Shown one piece after another: positions 26,423 to 35,616 of a stretch of 64,000 nt of DNA. The stretch spans positions 844,278-908,277 of the forward strand of contig SCOX01000001.1 in the NCBI GenBank assembly GCA_005503055.1. Direction: 5' to 3'. The DNA is from Lysobacteraceae bacterium P (GTDB lineage Bacteria; Pseudomonadota; Gammaproteobacteria; Xanthomonadales; Xanthomonadaceae). The translations under genes and the position numbers were made by a program. How positions within the stretch are numbered: the stretch's first letter is position 1; every line of letters starts with the position of its first letter. The notes under the pieces are model-generated. The model was not told the origin of the DNA. It saw only the letters and a program-made list of their open reading frames with translations, and searched no databases.

Positions 26423-28852
26423 ATGAGGGACCCCAAGCTGGTTGCTGCCAGCGCGATCGCGTTGGCCGTGACGTTGTTCGCCATCTTCGCCATGCGCCCC
26501 TGGGCGCGGAAGATCGGACTCGTCGATCGGCCCAACGCGCGCAAGCAACACCGCGGTAGCATTCCGCTGATTGGCGGGCTGTGTTTTTTCCTCGGCACCC
26601 TGGTGGGGCTGAGTTATCTGGGCTACATGGATGGATTCGTTACCAGCCTGCTGGCCGGTGGCGTGATGATCGTCGCCGCCGGTGCGCTGGACGATGCAAG
26701 CAACCTGAGCGTGAGTTCCCGTCTCCTGGTCGAGGCCGGCGCCGCCGGCCTCGTGATCTTCATGTCCGGCTTCTACGTCCACGACCTGGGCGAGATCATC
26801 GGCACGCGCCACATCGACATCGGCCTGTTCGGCATTCCGTTCACGATCATCGCCGTCATCGGCCTCATCAACGCATTCAACATGATGGACGGCATCGATG
26901 GCCTCGCCGCCTCCATGGCGATGGTCTGCATCGGCGCGATCCTGCTCTTCGACGAGTCGCCCTGGTCCGTGCCGGGCGTGATGCTGATGCTGCAGGTGCT
27001 GTTCGCCGCGTTGATCCCGTATCTGTTCGTCAACCTTGGCTGGCCCGACGGCCGCAAGGTGTTCATGGGCGACGCGGGCAGCACGCTGATCGGTTTCATC
27101 CTCGCCTGGTCGCTGATCTACATGAGCCACACCAAGGTCGGGCGCCTGAATCCCCCCGACGTGCTGTGGTGCGTTGCGCTGCCGGTGATGGACACGCTGG
27201 CCGTGATGTATCGCCGACTGCGCGCGGGTGGCTCGCCCTTCCGCGCCGATCGCCAGCACCTGCACCATCTGCTCTGCGACACGGGCATGCCGCCGCGACT
27301 GGTGCTGCTGAGCATGGTCGCCATTGCGGGACTGCTGGTCCTGCTCGGCTGGTCGCTGCGCAACGTGCCGCAGTCGCTGGGCTTCGCGGCCTTCATGCTG
27401 GTGCTCGCGTTGCACGTGTGGTGGGTGCCGAAGGTGCTGATGGGCCTGCGCGGGCGCTGGCCGCGCAGCGCACCGCGGCCCCTGCCGGTGCCGCCGCTCG
27501 CGCGCACCCCGACCAACCACGGCATCACGTTCGTGGCCGGCCTGGCGCGTTTCGACGATCACGACGAGGACCGCCTGGTACCGCCGCCGACGCGGGCCGG
27601 CATGTCCCTGCCGAACCTGCAGCACGCGCTCCGTGCCGCATCTGACACGGATGTCGGGATCGACGTCGGACCGCAGCCTCCCCTGCGCGCTCTGTGCGTG
27701 CTGAGCGATTCGCCCGACGCGCTGCGCATGGCACCGATCGCGCAGCAACTGGCGGGCGACGATCGCTTCCACACCACCGTGTGCGTGGCGACCGGCTCCG
27801 ATGGCGACTCCGCCCAGGTGCTGGAATTGTTCGACCTCGCCGCCGATGTGGAGGTTGCGATGACCTCGGCCGGCGATGACGCCGCGCAGATCACGTCCAG
27901 CGTGCTGGGCGGCATGAAGCGCGTGATGACCCAGGTGCGGCCTGACCTGGTCGTGGTCCCCGGCGACGCACCGGCGACGCTCGCCGCCACGCTGGCCGCG
28001 CACTACCACCACGTGCCGGTGGTGTGCATCGACGGCGGGCTTGCGAGCAGCGCGGCACCGCGTGCCGCCGAAGATCCCGGACGTCGCATCGCGCGCGCGC
28101 TCGCGTCGTTGCATGTCGCATCGGGACAATCGGCCGGACGCCAGCTCGTCGCCGAAGGCGTGCCGGCCAATCGCGTCCTGGTCACCCACAATGCAGCGCC
28201 GGAAGCGCTTCGCGCGGCGCTGGAACGCCTCCACCCCGAAACGGGCATCGGCCGCGATCTCGCGCAGCGCTTCGCCGGGCTGCGCGACGGCCATCCGCTG
28301 GTGCTGATGCTGGGGGATGAGCTGAGCGAGTCGCAGACGTTGTTGATGTGCGGAGCGCTGCATCGCCTTGCGTCCAAGCGTGACGACATCGACGTCGTCT
28401 GCGCGGTCGGCCCGTTGTTCCTCGATGCCGGCCCGCCGAACCTGCACCGCATCGAGGCCTCCGACTATCTCGATGCCTTGTTCCTGCTGGGACGTGCGCG
28501 CCTGGCGCTGGTCGGTCCGTCGATGCAGGCCGAAGCGCTGGCGCTCGATGTACCGCTGCTCGCACTGGAGCAGCCGGATGCCGAGCTGCGTGCGCGCATG
28601 CATCCGCTGGAGCACGACGCCGATGCGATCACCGCACAGGTCCTGCGCCTGCTGGACGACGTCCATGTACCGATGCCGCGCGCCGTCGAAGACGAGACGG
28701 GCTACGGAGATACCGAACCGGGCGGCGCGGATACGCGCGTCGCCGATGCCTTGGCGGGCCTGCGTCCTGCAGCCCATGCGATTCCCGCGCTGTCGCGGGA
28801 CGCCGGTTCGCCAAACCACGTCGCGATTCGCAATGCATGGGGTGCGTCATGA
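26423..28852 (+). CDS. WecA-type GlcNAc-1-P transferase fused to degenerate 2-epimerase-like domain
   Basis: 809 aa. Residues 1-345 are a multi-pass polyprenyl-phosphate sugar-1-phosphate transferase: ALDDASNLS, NAFNMMDGIDGLAAS (about 150-164), FMGDAGST (about 213) and HLHHLL (about 278) are all intact. It should prime repeat-unit synthesis on undecaprenyl phosphate. After a Pro/Arg-rich linker, residues about 430-760 follow the UDP-GlcNAc 2-epimerase (WecB) pattern, with VVPGDAPATLAATLAAHY for HGDTTT and CIDGGLAS for VEAGLRT. The catalytic HRREN motif is replaced by GDELSES, so this half is probably inactive or repurposed. Such a fusion is unusual. The gene heads the EPS operon. Confidence 0.85.
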   Translation: MRDPKLVAASAIALAVTLFAIFAMRPWARKIGLVDRPNARKQHRGSIPLIGGLCFFLGTLVGLSYLGYMDGFVTSLLAGGVMIVAAGALDDASNLSVSSRLLVEAGAAGLVIFMSGFYVHDLGEIIGTRHIDIGLFGIPFTIIAVIGLINAFNMMDGIDGLAASMAMVCIGAILLFDESPWSVPGVMLMLQVLFAALIPYLFVNLGWPDGRKVFMGDAGSTLIGFILAWSLIYMSHTKVGRLNPPDVLWCVALPVMDTLAVMYRRLRAGGSPFRADRQHLHHLLCDTGMPPRLVLLSMVAIAGLLVLLGWSLRNVPQSLGFAAFMLVLALHVWWVPKVLMGLRGRWPRSAPRPLPVPPLARTPTNHGITFVAGLARFDDHDEDRLVPPPTRAGMSLPNLQHALRAASDTDVGIDVGPQPPLRALCVLSDSPDALRMAPIAQQLAGDDRFHTTVCVATGSDGDSAQVLELFDLAADVEVAMTSAGDDAAQITSSVLGGMKRVMTQVRPDLVVVPGDAPATLAATLAAHYHHVPVVCIDGGLASSAAPRAAEDPGRRIARALASLHVASGQSAGRQLVAEGVPANRVLVTHNAAPEALRAALERLHPETGIGRDLAQRFAGLRDGHPLVLMLGDELSESQTLLMCGALHRLASKRDDIDVVCAVGPLFLDAGPPNLHRIEASDYLDALFLLGRARLALVGPSMQAEALALDVPLLALEQPDAELRARMHPLEHDADAITAQVLRLLDDVHVPMPRAVEDETGYGDTEPGGADTRVADALAGLRPAAHAIPALSRDAGSPNHVAIRNAWGAS

Positions 28853-28971
28853 CGACGCGCCTTGCCGTTGCGACCACGCGCACCTCCGCGGCAGCCCGGC
28901 CGCGGACGTGGAACCTCCATCGCGCGCCGCACCGCGCGCGCTCGCTTTCCCGCATGACCCTCACCAGGTGA
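28849..28971 (+). CDS. possible 40-aa Arg-rich small ORF before the Wzc gene
   Basis: ATG 28849 overlaps the fusion-gene stop as ATGA and the frame runs 40 residues to TGA 28969-28971, ending 4 nt before the Wzc ATG. The product would be Arg/Thr-rich (MTTRLAVATTRTSAAARPRT at its start) with no hydrophobic segment. The overlap and spacing would couple translation into the kinase gene, but the composition is also what random GC-rich sequence gives. Treat it as doubtful. Confidence 0.3.
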   Translation: MTTRLAVATTRTSAAARPRTWNLHRAPHRARSLSRMTLTR

Positions 28972-28975
28972 CGAA

Positions 28976-31249
28976 ATGGCCACTCACGTGATCCCCCGGG
29001 CGGATGCCCCCTACACCGCGCCTCCTTCCGCAGCGAGCGCGGCACGCAACGACGACATCGACATCCCCACCCTCGTCTCCACGCTCAACGACAACCGGTG
29101 GCCGATCCTCTTCGGCACGCTGGCGTTCTTCGTGATCGCGGTGGCGTACGTGTTGCTGGCGACACCGAAGTACGAGGCCAATGCGGTCGTGCAGGTGGAG
29201 TCGCGACCGCCGACGGTGCCCGGCCTCAACAGCCCGACCACCGCGCCGACGCCGCCGATCGTGGATGCGCCCGCGGCGACGGAGACGCAGTTGCTCACCT
29301 CGCGCCGCGTGCTGGGCGAGGCGATCGAACGGCTCGACCTGGACACCATCGTGAAACCCGTGCGGATGCCGCTGATCGGAGACACCGTCGCGCGCATGCA
29401 GCAGCGCTTCAACCCCGGTGAGGTGGCCTCGCCGCTGTTCGGCCTGAGCAGCTACACCTGGGGCGGCGAGCAGCTGGACATCGGCCGCTTCGACTTGCCC
29501 GAGCAGTTCGTCGGCATCCCGTTGCAGTTGATCGCTGGCGATCGCGGCCGCTATCGCCTCCTCGATCCGGAGGGCAAGCTGCTGCTCGAAGGGCGCGTCG
29601 GACAGGTGGCCAGCAACGGCCGCGGCATGACGCTGGAAGTGCAGCGACTGGCGGCCAACCCTGGCGCGCGGTTCGAGATCAAGCGCCTGAATTCGATGGC
29701 CATCATGGCCGCGCTGAAGAACGACATCACCGTCACCGAGCAGGGTCGCAATTCCGGCATCATCGCCCTCACCTACGCGCATGCCGATGCGCTGCGCGCC
29801 AAGCAGGTGCTCGACCAGATCACCCAGGCGTACGTGCGCCAGAACGTCGCGCGCAACTCGGCCGAGGCCGCCAAGCGCCTGCAGTTCGTCACCGAACAGC
29901 TGCCCAAGGTGCGTCGCGAACTCGCCGATGCGCAGGCACGCCTGAACGACTTCCAGTCGCGCACGCGGACGATGGACGTGGGCATCTCGAACAAGGCGCT
30001 GCTCGACCAGAGCGTGGCGCTGGACCAGAGCATCCAGCAATTGCAGGTGCAGCGCGCCGACATCGCCAGCCGTTACACGCCCGAGCACCCGGTCTACCAG
30101 TCGCTGATGCGCCAGATCGGACAGTTCGAGTCGAAGAAGAACCAGATCATGGGGCAGATCGGCAACCTGCCCGACACGCAGCAGGGCCTGTTCCGCCTCA
30201 ATCGTGACGTGGAGGTCATCAACCAGACCTACGCCAACCTGCTCGACCAGGCGCAGCAGCTCAACATCGCCGCCGCCAGCGCGGTCGGCAATGCGCGCGT
30301 GATCGATCCGGCCGACGTGAACATGGACAGCCCGTCGTGGCCCAAGCCGCTGATCGTGATCGGCGCTGGCACGCTGCTGGGCGCGATGTTCATGGTCGCC
30401 TTCGTGCTGACGCGGCAGATGTTCCGCCGCGGCGTCGAGGATCCGGTGGACATCGAACTGCTGGGCCTGCCGGTCTACGCGTCGATTCCCTTCAGCGCCA
30501 AGGGCCAGCAGATCGCCGTGCAGCCCGGCACGAAGGGGCGTCGCGACGGCAAACAGCGCCTGCTGGCGTTCCGCTCGCCGTCGGACCTGGCGATGGAGGC
30601 ACTGCGCACGCTGCGCACCAGCCTGCACTTCGCCCGCTTCGAGATGAAGAACAACCAGTTGATGATCGCCGCGCCGAGCCCCGGCGTCGGCAAGACCTTC
30701 GTCTGCGCCAACCTCGCCGTGACGATGGCGCAGGCCGGCCAGCGCGTGCTGCTGATCGACGCGGACATGCGCCGCGGCACGCTGCATATGGCACTGGGCA
30801 CGCGCGCCGACGGCGGCCTGTCGGAGCTGATCTCCGGCCAGATCGACGACGTGCAGGCGGTGCGCAAGGTTGGCGGCACAGACAATCTGTCGTTCATCTC
30901 GCGCGGCTCGATTCCGCCCAATCCGTCCGAACTGCTGATGCACCCGCGCTTCACCGCGCTGCTGGACAAGCTCTCGGCGCAGTACGACATCGTGGTGATC
31001 GATACCCCACCGGTGCTGGCGGTGACCGATGCGGCGGTGATCGGCCACCACGTCGGCACCTGCCTGATGGTGGTGCGCTGGGGCCTGAACCAGCAACGCG
31101 AGATCGCGCTGGCCAAGCAGCGCCTGGAACAGAACGGCGTGGAAGTGCGCGGCGCGATCTTCAACGCAGTGCAGAAGCGCGGCTCCGGCCAGTACGCCTA
31201 CAGCTACTACGACTACCAACCGATGCGCGATCCTGCGCCGGCGAGGTGA
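28976..31249 (+). CDS. Wzc-type chain-length determinant / BY-kinase
   Basis: 757 aa inner-membrane protein controlling polymer length and export. TM1 is about 42-64, the periplasmic Wzz domain with coiled-coil about 65-455, and TM2 about 457-480 (IVIGAGTLLGAMFMVAFV). The cytoplasmic ATPase has Walker A APSPGVGKT (about 566-574), Walker A' LLIDADMRRG (about 592-601) and Walker B VVIDTPP (about 672-678). The C-terminus has a tyrosine cluster YAYSYYDYQ (about 741-749), the autophosphorylation sites. Its likely phosphatase is encoded at 25694-26128. AGGTGA before ATG 28976 is a good ribosome-binding site. Both domains are in one chain, as in proteobacteria. Confidence 0.93.
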   Translation: MATHVIPRADAPYTAPPSAASAARNDDIDIPTLVSTLNDNRWPILFGTLAFFVIAVAYVLLATPKYEANAVVQVESRPPTVPGLNSPTTAPTPPIVDAPAATETQLLTSRRVLGEAIERLDLDTIVKPVRMPLIGDTVARMQQRFNPGEVASPLFGLSSYTWGGEQLDIGRFDLPEQFVGIPLQLIAGDRGRYRLLDPEGKLLLEGRVGQVASNGRGMTLEVQRLAANPGARFEIKRLNSMAIMAALKNDITVTEQGRNSGIIALTYAHADALRAKQVLDQITQAYVRQNVARNSAEAAKRLQFVTEQLPKVRRELADAQARLNDFQSRTRTMDVGISNKALLDQSVALDQSIQQLQVQRADIASRYTPEHPVYQSLMRQIGQFESKKNQIMGQIGNLPDTQQGLFRLNRDVEVINQTYANLLDQAQQLNIAAASAVGNARVIDPADVNMDSPSWPKPLIVIGAGTLLGAMFMVAFVLTRQMFRRGVEDPVDIELLGLPVYASIPFSAKGQQIAVQPGTKGRRDGKQRLLAFRSPSDLAMEALRTLRTSLHFARFEMKNNQLMIAAPSPGVGKTFVCANLAVTMAQAGQRVLLIDADMRRGTLHMALGTRADGGLSELISGQIDDVQAVRKVGGTDNLSFISRGSIPPNPSELLMHPRFTALLDKLSAQYDIVVIDTPPVLAVTDAAVIGHHVGTCLMVVRWGLNQQREIALAKQRLEQNGVEVRGAIFNAVQKRGSGQYAYSYYDYQPMRDPAPAR

Positions 31250-31254
31250 ACCGA

Positions 31255-32694
31255 ATGCGGACACAGATCACCATGTCGCCGTACTACGGCACGCCGGATT
31301 TCTCGCGGTTGATGCAGCCGGACGTTCCGCGCCCGCAGGTCGACGCGGTCTCCGTCGCCGATCTGCTGCGCAACGCGTTCGTCTATCCGCCGTACTCGAT
31401 CTACGAGGGCGTGCGCCTGGTCACGTTCGGCTTCTGCCCGCACGACGACATGCACTCCGAACCGCATTTCAAGTTCAAGTTCCGCAATGCCGGCGAAGTG
31501 CCCGAGTACCCGGCGTCCGACCAGGACTGGGTCGCGGTCTACCATCGCCTGCTGTGCGAAGCGATCCAGCGCAGCTGCGCTGGCATGAATGCGCCGTGGC
31601 TGCTGCAGAGCGGCGGCAAGGATTCGACCACGCTCGCCATCGCGCTCGCCGATGCGCGACCGGACACCACCTGCATCACCTACCTCGGCGGCGACGAAGA
31701 GGATGAAGTGGCATCGGCCACGCATGTCGCGCGCACGCTCGGCCTGCGCCACGAAACGCTGGTGTGCGACACCGGCCGCGCCTACGACCGCTACCTGGAC
31801 GTGGTCGATCGCATGCCGCTGCTCACCGCCGACTTCGCCCTGCTGTCGTGCATCGACCTGGGCACCGAGATCGGCGATCGCGGCGGCGATGGCGTGATCG
31901 ACGGGCTCGGCGCCGACAGCTACTTCGGCACGCCGATGAGCCGCCGTCAGCAGTGGCTCAAGCGCCTGGCATGCAATCTCCCGGTGCCCGGTCGGTTGTC
32001 GGAGATGCCGGGCGTGGATCGCAGTTTCGAAGCCTGCTACCTGCTCAGCACGCTGCGCATGAACCCGATAGAGCGTGTCTTCCCGGGTTCGCGTTTCAGC
32101 GACGACGAAGTCGACGAACTCTTCGGCGAGCGCATCTCGCACCGCTCGCGCGAGCGGCTGGGGTTGTTCATGGACGAAATAGGATCCGCGACCAGCCTGT
32201 GGGAATGGCGCGACATGTCCACTTCGATCGCCGGTTCCGCCGGCGCGTTCGCGAAGGGGCTGTACGCTAGCGCAGCCCTGTCGCTGAAGGCCGCATATCC
32301 GTTCTGCGATCTGACCCTGCGCGAGTGGATCCACCGCGAGGTACCGCGCTACCAGAAGGTCGACCCCGTCACCGGGCTCAACAAGCTGCTGATCCGCGAG
32401 CACATCGCCACGCGCTTCGATCGATTGCCGTACGTCAGCAGCAAGGGCAGCTTCCGCTTCGACCTGCGCGGGCTGGCGCGAACCCGTTTCGACCGTGTGC
32501 GCGATTTCGCGGAGCGCTCGCCCGACCTGCCCGGCGCCGTCGCGTGGCTCGACCGCAACCGCAATCGTCTCGACAACAAGTTCCACGCCTCCAAGTTCTA
32601 TCTGCTGGCGATCGTGCTGCCGTGGCTGGAAGCCGCGCGCCAGGCGCGCCCCGAGCAGGCGCGGGACGAGGCACAACAGGCCGCCTATGCCTGA
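31255..32694 (+). CDS. asparagine-synthetase-like ATP-pyrophosphatase in the EPS operon
   Basis: 479 aa. The PP-loop LLQSGGKDSTTLAIALAD (SGGKDS about 119-124) and DGLGADSYFG downstream match the synthetase half of AsnB-type enzymes, which adenylate a carboxylate. The N-terminal glutaminase domain and its Cys2 are absent; instead about 110 residues of unrelated sequence (YPPYSIYEGVRL) precede the PP-loop. It may amidate or otherwise conjugate a uronic acid or amino-acid substituent of the polysaccharide, which is inference from position. GAGGTGA before ATG 31255 fixes the start, 5 nt after the kinase stop. The stop overlaps the next start by 8 nt. Confidence 0.75.
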   Translation: MRTQITMSPYYGTPDFSRLMQPDVPRPQVDAVSVADLLRNAFVYPPYSIYEGVRLVTFGFCPHDDMHSEPHFKFKFRNAGEVPEYPASDQDWVAVYHRLLCEAIQRSCAGMNAPWLLQSGGKDSTTLAIALADARPDTTCITYLGGDEEDEVASATHVARTLGLRHETLVCDTGRAYDRYLDVVDRMPLLTADFALLSCIDLGTEIGDRGGDGVIDGLGADSYFGTPMSRRQQWLKRLACNLPVPGRLSEMPGVDRSFEACYLLSTLRMNPIERVFPGSRFSDDEVDELFGERISHRSRERLGLFMDEIGSATSLWEWRDMSTSIAGSAGAFAKGLYASAALSLKAAYPFCDLTLREWIHREVPRYQKVDPVTGLNKLLIREHIATRFDRLPYVSSKGSFRFDLRGLARTRFDRVRDFAERSPDLPGAVAWLDRNRNRLDNKFHASKFYLLAIVLPWLEAARQARPEQARDEAQQAAYA

Positions 32695-33778
32695 CATTGC
32701 GCGCCGCCGCTTCTCGCAGGCGCTGCTGCTGGCGACATCCGGGATGGTTCCCTTCGCGGCGGCATGGGCGGCCGTGCGCGAACGCGGCGGAGGTGCGCAG
32801 GACGTGCGCCGCCATGGTGCGCGCGGCGATGGCACGCACGACGACACGCGCGCCTTTCAGGCCGCCATCGACGCCCTGCCCGCCGACGGCGGCACGGTCA
32901 GCGTTCCGTCCGGCGATTACCTGATCGATCCCGTCGTCGGCGTGAAGCTGCGTAGCCGCATGCACTTGGCGATGGCGCCAGGCGTGCGCCTGCTAGCCAA
33001 GCCGAATGCGGCCGAGCGCGCCTACGTGCTCAACGCGCACCGCGTGAGCGATGTCGAGATCTCCGGTGGCCGCATCATCGGCGAGCGCGAGGCCCACAAG
33101 GGCACGACCGGCGAATGGGGGCACGGCGTGATGATCCGCGGCTCCGAGCGCGTCACCGTGCGCGACCTGCATGTGTCGCATTGCTGGGGCGACGGCATTT
33201 CCATCGGCGGTGCGAAGGTCGCGGCAGGCACCATCGTGCCCAGCCGCGATGTCGTGATCGAACGCGTGCAAAGTGTCGGCAACCGACGCCAGGGCCTCAC
33301 CATCGGCCGTTCGCGCGGCGTGCGCGTATACGACTGCGAATTCAACGACACCGCGGGCACGCTGCCGGCCTGCGGCATCGATGTCGAACCCGACGCGGGC
33401 GATATCGCGCAAGACATACTCATCGAACGTTGCGTCGTGCGCGGCAACCGAGGTGCGGGCGTCCAGCTGTACAAGCGCGTCACCGATGCGACCGTCCGCG
33501 ACTGCCTGATCGAAGGCAACCGCGGCCATGGCGTGCTCGCGCTGGGTGCGAACGACTGCACGATCGAAGGCAACCGCATCCGCCGCAACGGCCTGGGCGG
33601 TGTCGGCGTGCGACCGGGCACGCGCGAGGTGACGCTGGCGCGCAACGAGTTCGCCGACAACGGGCCTTCGCCCGGCCGCGCGAAGGACGGCACCCCGCGG
33701 CGCGGGAAGCGGCACGTCTCGATCGCCGAGAGCGCGGTCGCCATCCACGTGAACGCGGATAACCGCTACCTCGATTGA
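32687..33778 (+). CDS. exported right-handed beta-helix protein 1
   Basis: 363 aa. A twin-arginine signal (ARRRFSQALLLATSG) suggests folded export. The rest is a pectate-lyase/GH28-like parallel beta-helix: GARGDGTHDDTRAFQAAID (the pectate_lyase_3 entry), then repeated coils such as [27 protein letters not shown] and NRGAGVQLYKRV. It is probably a periplasmic polysaccharide lyase, hydrolase or epimerase acting on the EPS made by this locus. It overlaps the PP-loop gene by 8 nt and is a paralogue of the following gene, which differs mostly at the C-terminus. The catalytic residues cannot be named. Confidence 0.85.
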   Translation: MPDIARRRFSQALLLATSGMVPFAAAWAAVRERGGGAQDVRRHGARGDGTHDDTRAFQAAIDALPADGGTVSVPSGDYLIDPVVGVKLRSRMHLAMAPGVRLLAKPNAAERAYVLNAHRVSDVEISGGRIIGEREAHKGTTGEWGHGVMIRGSERVTVRDLHVSHCWGDGISIGGAKVAAGTIVPSRDVVIERVQSVGNRRQGLTIGRSRGVRVYDCEFNDTAGTLPACGIDVEPDAGDIAQDILIERCVVRGNRGAGVQLYKRVTDATVRDCLIEGNRGHGVLALGANDCTIEGNRIRRNGLGGVGVRPGTREVTLARNEFADNGPSPGRAKDGTPRRGKRHVSIAESAVAIHVNADNRYLD

Positions 33779-34130
33779 GGCCCCGCGGCGGGCGCCTGGG
33801 CCGCACGTGTGAAGGGCAGCTCCTTCATGCAGGTGACGAACCCTTCACGCGATCGCCGGTTCAGTTTGCGCGATCGCCTCTGACGCGGTCTTCGCAATTC
33901 CCAGTCATGAACTTGAATGCGCGCGTGCCTGAACGATTACGGCGCGTTTGTTTGCGCATGTCCACAGAACGTGAAATTTCAGGTCGCAGTTCATGCTCGT
34001 TGCTATAAGGTGCGCGGCAGTCACGAAGATGATCGTGGCGTGACGACGTGAAGCCGCAGGGGGTGGCTCGCGTCCCCCAAGCCCCAGCGAAGGACCGAAC
34101 CGGGGGCGTCCACCTTCCCGGAACTCATTA
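33779..34130 (+). other. 352-nt gap between the two beta-helix genes
   Basis: No gene is visible. Two copies of the palindrome GCGATCGC lie at 33849-33856 and 33870-33877, 21 nt apart. A TATAAG -10-like element is at 34004-34009, with no good -35. A GGGGG/CCCCC stem lies at 34059-34078. The stretch 33890-34020 is clearly A/T-richer than flanking coding sequence, so a separate promoter for the second beta-helix gene is likely. Confidence 0.45.
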
Positions 34131-35333
34131 GTGAACGACAACAGCGCCATGGCGCCTGCGACCGCCGAACGTCGCGACTTCATCCGCAAGAGCCTTCTGC
34201 TCGCCATTCCGCCCGTGCTGGGCTTCAGCGGCATCGGCAAGGTCTTCGCCGCTGCCGGCTCGACCACCGCCTCCACCTACAATCCGCCCTCGCGTGCACG
34301 TGGCTCGGTCTCCGTGAACGTCCGCAACCATGGCGCCAGGGGCAACGGCACCTACGACGACACCGCCGCGTTCCAGTCCGCGATCGACTCGCTTCCCTCT
34401 TCCGGCGGCACCGTCGTCGTGCCGGCCGGTGACTACGCGATCAATCCCGTGGTCAACGTCCGCCTGCGCAGCAAGATGCACCTGAAGCTGGAATCCGGCG
34501 CGCGCCTGCTGGCCAAGCGCAACAGTGCCGAACGCGCCTACGTGCTGATGGTCTACAAGGTCAGCGACGTGGAGATCTCCGGCGGCGCGATCGTCGGCGA
34601 CCGCGAGAATCACCTGGGCACCACCGGCGAATGGGGCCACGGCATCATGGTCCGCGGCTCCAACCGCGTGACGATCCGCGACATGCACCTGTCCAAGTGC
34701 TGGGGCGACGGCATCTCCATCGGCGGCGCCATGGTCACCAACGCGCCGACCATTCCGTGCAACGACGTCGCCATTGCCAACGTGGTGTGCACCAACAATC
34801 GCCGCCAGGGCCTGACGATCGGCTGCTCGACCAACGTGAAGGTCTACGACAGCGAGTTCAGCTACTCCAACGGCATCGCGCCGCAGTGCGGCATCGACAT
34901 CGAGCCCGACTCGGACGACGCGCGCACGACCGACACCGTCCACATCGAGAACTGCCTGATCCGCTACAACAAGGGCAACGGCATCCTGTCCTACAAGCGC
35001 GTGAAAGGCGTGACGGTCAAGAGCTGCACGATCGAGTACAACGGCGGCTACGGCCTGCTGTGCGTCACGCCGAACGGCGGTTACATCGCGCAGAACCGTT
35101 TCCAGCACAATTACCTGTATGGCGTGATGTTCAGCGCTTCGACCAAGTCGTACCAGGCCAGCGGCAACGTGTTCAAGAACAACCACACGCGCCTGCACGG
35201 CGTGAAGACCGCCACCACGCCATACGTGTCGATGACCGGCCTGGTCGGCGGAAATACCGGTAACGGTGCGCACATCGCCAAGACCAGCGACAGCACCGAC
35301 ATCCGCGTCACGACGAACCAGTACGCGAAGTAA
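34131..35333 (+). CDS. exported right-handed beta-helix protein 2
   Basis: 400 aa. The N-terminus [22 protein letters not shown] is a Tat-like signal ahead of an Ala/Ser linker. The beta-helix body matches its neighbour over [32 protein letters not shown] and [10 protein letters not shown], showing a tandem duplication followed by divergence. It lacks the Arg-rich end of copy 1 and has Asn/Thr-rich later coils ([11 protein letters not shown]). The GTG at 34131 is the longest start; ATG 34149 is an alternative. It is probably secreted and acts on the polysaccharide. A perfect terminator follows 37 nt later. Confidence 0.85.
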   Translation: MNDNSAMAPATAERRDFIRKSLLLAIPPVLGFSGIGKVFAAAGSTTASTYNPPSRARGSVSVNVRNHGARGNGTYDDTAAFQSAIDSLPSSGGTVVVPAGDYAINPVVNVRLRSKMHLKLESGARLLAKRNSAERAYVLMVYKVSDVEISGGAIVGDRENHLGTTGEWGHGIMVRGSNRVTIRDMHLSKCWGDGISIGGAMVTNAPTIPCNDVAIANVVCTNNRRQGLTIGCSTNVKVYDSEFSYSNGIAPQCGIDIEPDSDDARTTDTVHIENCLIRYNKGNGILSYKRVKGVTVKSCTIEYNGGYGLLCVTPNGGYIAQNRFQHNYLYGVMFSASTKSYQASGNVFKNNHTRLHGVKTATTPYVSMTGLVGGNTGNGAHIAKTSDSTDIRVTTNQYAK

Positions 35334-35370
35334 ACGCACTCGAATCAACTTTGACACTCGTCACGGGCCA

Positions 35371-35397
35371 CGGCCGGCGAAAGCCGGCCGTTTTTTT
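35371..35397 (+). terminator. Rho-independent terminator
   Basis: CGGCCGGC (35371-35378), GAAA loop, GCCGGCCG (35383-35390), then seven T residues (35391-35397). This textbook terminator ends the first EPS transcript after the second beta-helix gene. The 220 nt to the next start (35398-35616) contains GTTTCG-tctt-CGAAAC (35449-35464) and must hold the promoter of the second operon. Confidence 0.95.
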
Positions 35398-35616
35398 GCG
35401 TTTCCGGCGCGAAAGCATGCGTCGCCGTCCGTGATCTTCCGCACAACTGTTTCGTCTTCGAAACATGCAAGCGCGTCCGTTCATCTGGCGATGGAAACGT
35501 GACAGCGCTGTTTAGGAACGACGAAACGCGTTCGCTAACATCCGATGACCTCCCCGATCCGGACGTTCCGCCGCTCGCATCGCCAGGCTCCACGCGGTGC
35601 ACGGCCCGACCCGCCG

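Noticed and set aside
26258..28819. 853-codon minus-strand frame opposite the transferase/epimerase fusion
   Set aside because: Composition is His/Arg/Gln-rich with no domain; the plus-strand gene has clear family motifs.
33849..33877. Paired GCGATCGC palindromes as an origin or HIP1-like element
   Set aside because: Only two copies in a short gap, with no DnaA boxes or other origin features.
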